From Pseudomonas oryzihabitans (GTDB lineage Bacteria; Pseudomonadota; Gammaproteobacteria; Pseudomonadales; Pseudomonadaceae), in NCBI RefSeq assembly GCF_001518815.1, contig NZ_CP013987.1, positions 1,033,001 to 1,097,000 on the forward strand: a DNA stretch of 64,000 nucleotides, written 5' to 3'. The position numbers and the translations under genes were made by a program. Positions within the stretch are counted from its first letter, which is position 1; the number at the start of each line of letters is the position of its first letter. The notes under the pieces are model-generated. The model did not search any database and was not told where the DNA came from. It was given only the letters and a program-made list of their open reading frames with translations. This document shows positions 62,403-64,000 of the stretch, piece by piece.

Positions 62403-62436
62403 GGGGCAGCCGGCTTTTCTAGGGTGCTGCCCTTGT
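62403..62436 (+). terminator. Candidate terminator after the lipoprotein gene
   Basis: GGGCAGC and GCTGCCC enclose a 15-base loop, followed by TTGTCTT. It lies 12 bases after the stop codon; the loop is longish and the T-tract interrupted. Confidence 0.45.
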
Positions 62437-62458
62437 CTTGACCAGGAAGCCTCGAATC

Positions 62459-63151
62459 GTGGATGACGATCGCATCAAGCTCGACCCCCAATGGAAAGCC
62501 GCGCTGCGCGACGAGTTCGAGCAGCCCTACATGCGTCAGCTGAGCGAATTCCTGAGGCGCGAGAAGGCCGCGGGCAAGGTCATCTATCCGCCCGGTCCGC
62601 TGATCTTCAATGCGCTTAATACCACCCCTTTGGATCAGGTGAGGGTGGTCATCCTCGGCCAGGATCCCTATCACGGTCCGGGCCAGGCCCATGGCCTGAG
62701 CTTCTCGGTGCAGCCTGGCGTGCCGGCACCACCATCGTTGCAGAACATCTTCAAGGAGCTCAAGCGCGACCTGAACCTGCCCATCCCTAACCACGGCTAC
62801 CTGCAGCACTGGGCCGAGCAGGGCGTGCTGCTGCTCAACACCTCGCTGACGGTGGAGCAGGCCAACGCCGGGTCCCACGCCAAGGCCGGCTGGCAGCGCT
62901 TCACCGATCGCATCATCGAAGTGGTCAGTGCCGAGCGCGAGAATCTGGTGTTCTTGCTCTGGGGCAGCCATGCCCAGAGCAAGCAGACGCTCATCGACCC
63001 CCAGAAGCACCTGATCCTCAAGTCGGCGCACCCTTCACCACTGTCCGCTCACCGCGGTTTCATCGGCAACGGCCATTTCGGTCGTACCAACGAATTCCTG
63101 CGCAACGCCGGTCTGACCCCCATCGACTGGGCGCTGCCACCGCTGGCGTAG
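62459..63151 (+). CDS. ung: Uracil-DNA glycosylase
   Basis: A 230-residue family-1 uracil-DNA glycosylase that removes uracil from DNA. The catalytic water-activating motif [13 protein letters not shown] and the minor-groove loop [10 protein letters not shown] are intact. The start is GTG at 62459 (giving [10 protein letters not shown]), with AGGAAG upstream and length equal to P. aeruginosa Ung; an in-frame TTG seven codons upstream has no homology support. Confidence 0.94.
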   Translation: MDDDRIKLDPQWKAALRDEFEQPYMRQLSEFLRREKAAGKVIYPPGPLIFNALNTTPLDQVRVVILGQDPYHGPGQAHGLSFSVQPGVPAPPSLQNIFKELKRDLNLPIPNHGYLQHWAEQGVLLLNTSLTVEQANAGSHAKAGWQRFTDRIIEVVSAERENLVFLLWGSHAQSKQTLIDPQKHLILKSAHPSPLSAHRGFIGNGHFGRTNEFLRNAGLTPIDWALPPLA

Positions 63152-63181
63152 GATGGGTGCAGACGGTCGGGACCCTCAGGG

Positions 63182-64000
63182 TCAGGTCGCCACCGCTGCC
63201 GTCGGGGGCGGCCGCCGGTGGCATTGCAGGCACCAACTCGTCCCGAGCACGAGCAGAAAGATCGCCAGGGATTCCAGGCGAGTCGGCCAGCGCCCGTTCC
63301 AGAGAAAGCCATAGGTCAGCGAGGCCAGGGTCTCGATGACGATAGCCTGACCACTCAGGGTCAGGGGTAGTCGGCGGCTGGCCTGGTTCCAGCAAGTGCC
63401 GCCGATGACCGAGGCGAGCAGCGCCACGCCGGCGGCCACCAGCAGCGGTTGCAGCCAGTCCGCCGGTGCTCGCAACACCATTTGCTCGCTAAGCAACCAG
63501 GGCGCGGCCAGCAGTGCCTGGGCGCCGGCCATCCCCCCCAGCAGCAGGCCCCAATCGTGGGCGCCGATCGGCGTGCTGGCCAGAAAGCGCGTGTTGACCA
63601 CCGCGAACCAGCTCCAGGCCAGCAGGGCGCCACAGGCGCACAGCAAACCCAGGACGGGTTGCTCGCCGACTGCGGTGCTGGTCAGCGTCTCGTAGCTGAT
63701 CAGGGCGACGCCGAGCAGCGCGCAGCAGAGCGATGGCCAGAGGCGACCGAAACTCACGGCGCCCGCGTCGCGCTGCCCGGCCAAGGCCACCAGCAGCGGG
63801 ATCAGGCCGACGATCAGGGTGGTCGCCGCGATACCGGCCTGCTTCACGCCCACGCCGACCAGGGTGTAGTAGGCCAGGTTGCCGATCAGGCTGAGCCAGA
63901 ACAGGCGCTTGCCGTCGGACCAGGTCAGTTGCGTGCGGAGTCGGCGCCAGCCGGGCAGCAGCAGTCCGAGTGAAACCAGCCCGTAGCAGAGAAAGCGCAG
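63182..64000 (-). CDS. EamA/DMT-family transporter, N-terminus off the right edge
   Basis: At least 273 residues of a drug/metabolite transporter are encoded, with its N-terminus beyond position 64000. The visible part has about nine hydrophobic helices, with the second EamA repeat complete. The frame is open to the window edge, so an internal ATG at 63853 should not be taken as the start. The C-terminal tail is Pro/Arg-rich. It converges on ung. Substrate unknown. Confidence 0.85.
   Translation of the reverse strand: MRFLCYGLVSLGLLLPGWRRLRTQLTWSDGKRLFWLSLIGNLAYYTLVGVGVKQAGIAATTLIVGLIPLLVALAGQRDAGAVSFGRLWPSLCCALLGVALISYETLTSTAVGEQPVLGLLCACGALLAWSWFAVVNTRFLASTPIGAHDWGLLLGGMAGAQALLAAPWLLSEQMVLRAPADWLQPLLVAAGVALLASVIGGTCWNQASRRLPLTLSGQAIVIETLASLTYGFLWNGRWPTRLESLAIFLLVLGTSWCLQCHRRPPPTAAVAT

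Overview
The window looks like a chromosomal segment of a high-GC Pseudomonas. The support is the gene content and neighbourhoods: cioA-cioB with a small DUF2474 protein, folA beside a DUF2868/DUF3482 pair, yejK, mqo, rlmF, sbcD/sbcC, a complete ugp operon, and Gac/Rsm-type small RNAs. An exact species cannot be fixed from sequence alone. I see no rRNA, tRNA, CRISPR, IS transposase or prophage genes.

Layout. 1-14.4 kb: a truncated SDR reductase, a chemoreceptor, an MFS exporter, the cyanide-insensitive quinol oxidase operon (cioA, cioB, DUF2474) with a possible Anr box, a proline-iminopeptidase-like hydrolase, the DUF3482 GTPase/DUF2868 pair, folA, a hypothetical protein carrying three identical 72-bp repeats, a four-unit array of ~100-bp GTTGGG/CCCAAC palindromic repeats, and yejK. 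14.4-27.5 kb: what looks like a quaternary-amine or amino-acid catabolic island (FCD-type GntR regulator, LysP-like permease, aldehyde dehydrogenase, DHDPS-family lyase/aldolase, FAD amine oxidoreductase, ProXWV-type betaine transporter, LysR, a broken PrpD/Rieske-oxygenase chimera, and a GbdR-like AraC regulator). 27.7-34.3 kb: a small charged protein, a divergent EamA/LysR pair, and the ugpBAEC glycerol-3-phosphate importer behind a good Pho box. 34.3-43.2 kb: a decayed second copy of the start of sbcD, an MFS gene, intact sbcD, then a SRPBCC gene, a zinc alcohol dehydrogenase and a tiny membrane ORF that separate sbcD from sbcC. 43.3-54.7 kb: a hybrid histidine kinase with a receiver lacking its Asp, a lipoprotein trehalase, two tiny acidic ORFs, an ABC exporter, the five-copy small-RNA array, a GAF-PAS-GGDEF diguanylate cyclase and a GH63-type glucosidase. 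55-64 kb: mqo, rlmF, an aldo/keto reductase, rsuA plus a CWC protein, glpQ, a Nudix hydrolase, a Pro/Gly/Trp-rich lipoprotein, ung and a truncated EamA transporter.

The most striking element is at 49449-50551: five tandem ~229-bp units. Each holds a conserved CTTACA half-site, a -10-like box, about 113 nt with five GGA motifs (several in hairpin loops), and a strong intrinsic terminator. I read this as a tandem array of five RsmX/Y/Z-like RNAs that would titrate RsmA/CsrA under GacA control. Other points worth checking are the Pho box before ugpB together with a periplasmic GlpQ elsewhere (organophosphate scavenging), the split sbcCD locus with an sbcD relic, and the PrpD/Rieske pseudogene in which a cluster-ligand His has become Arg.
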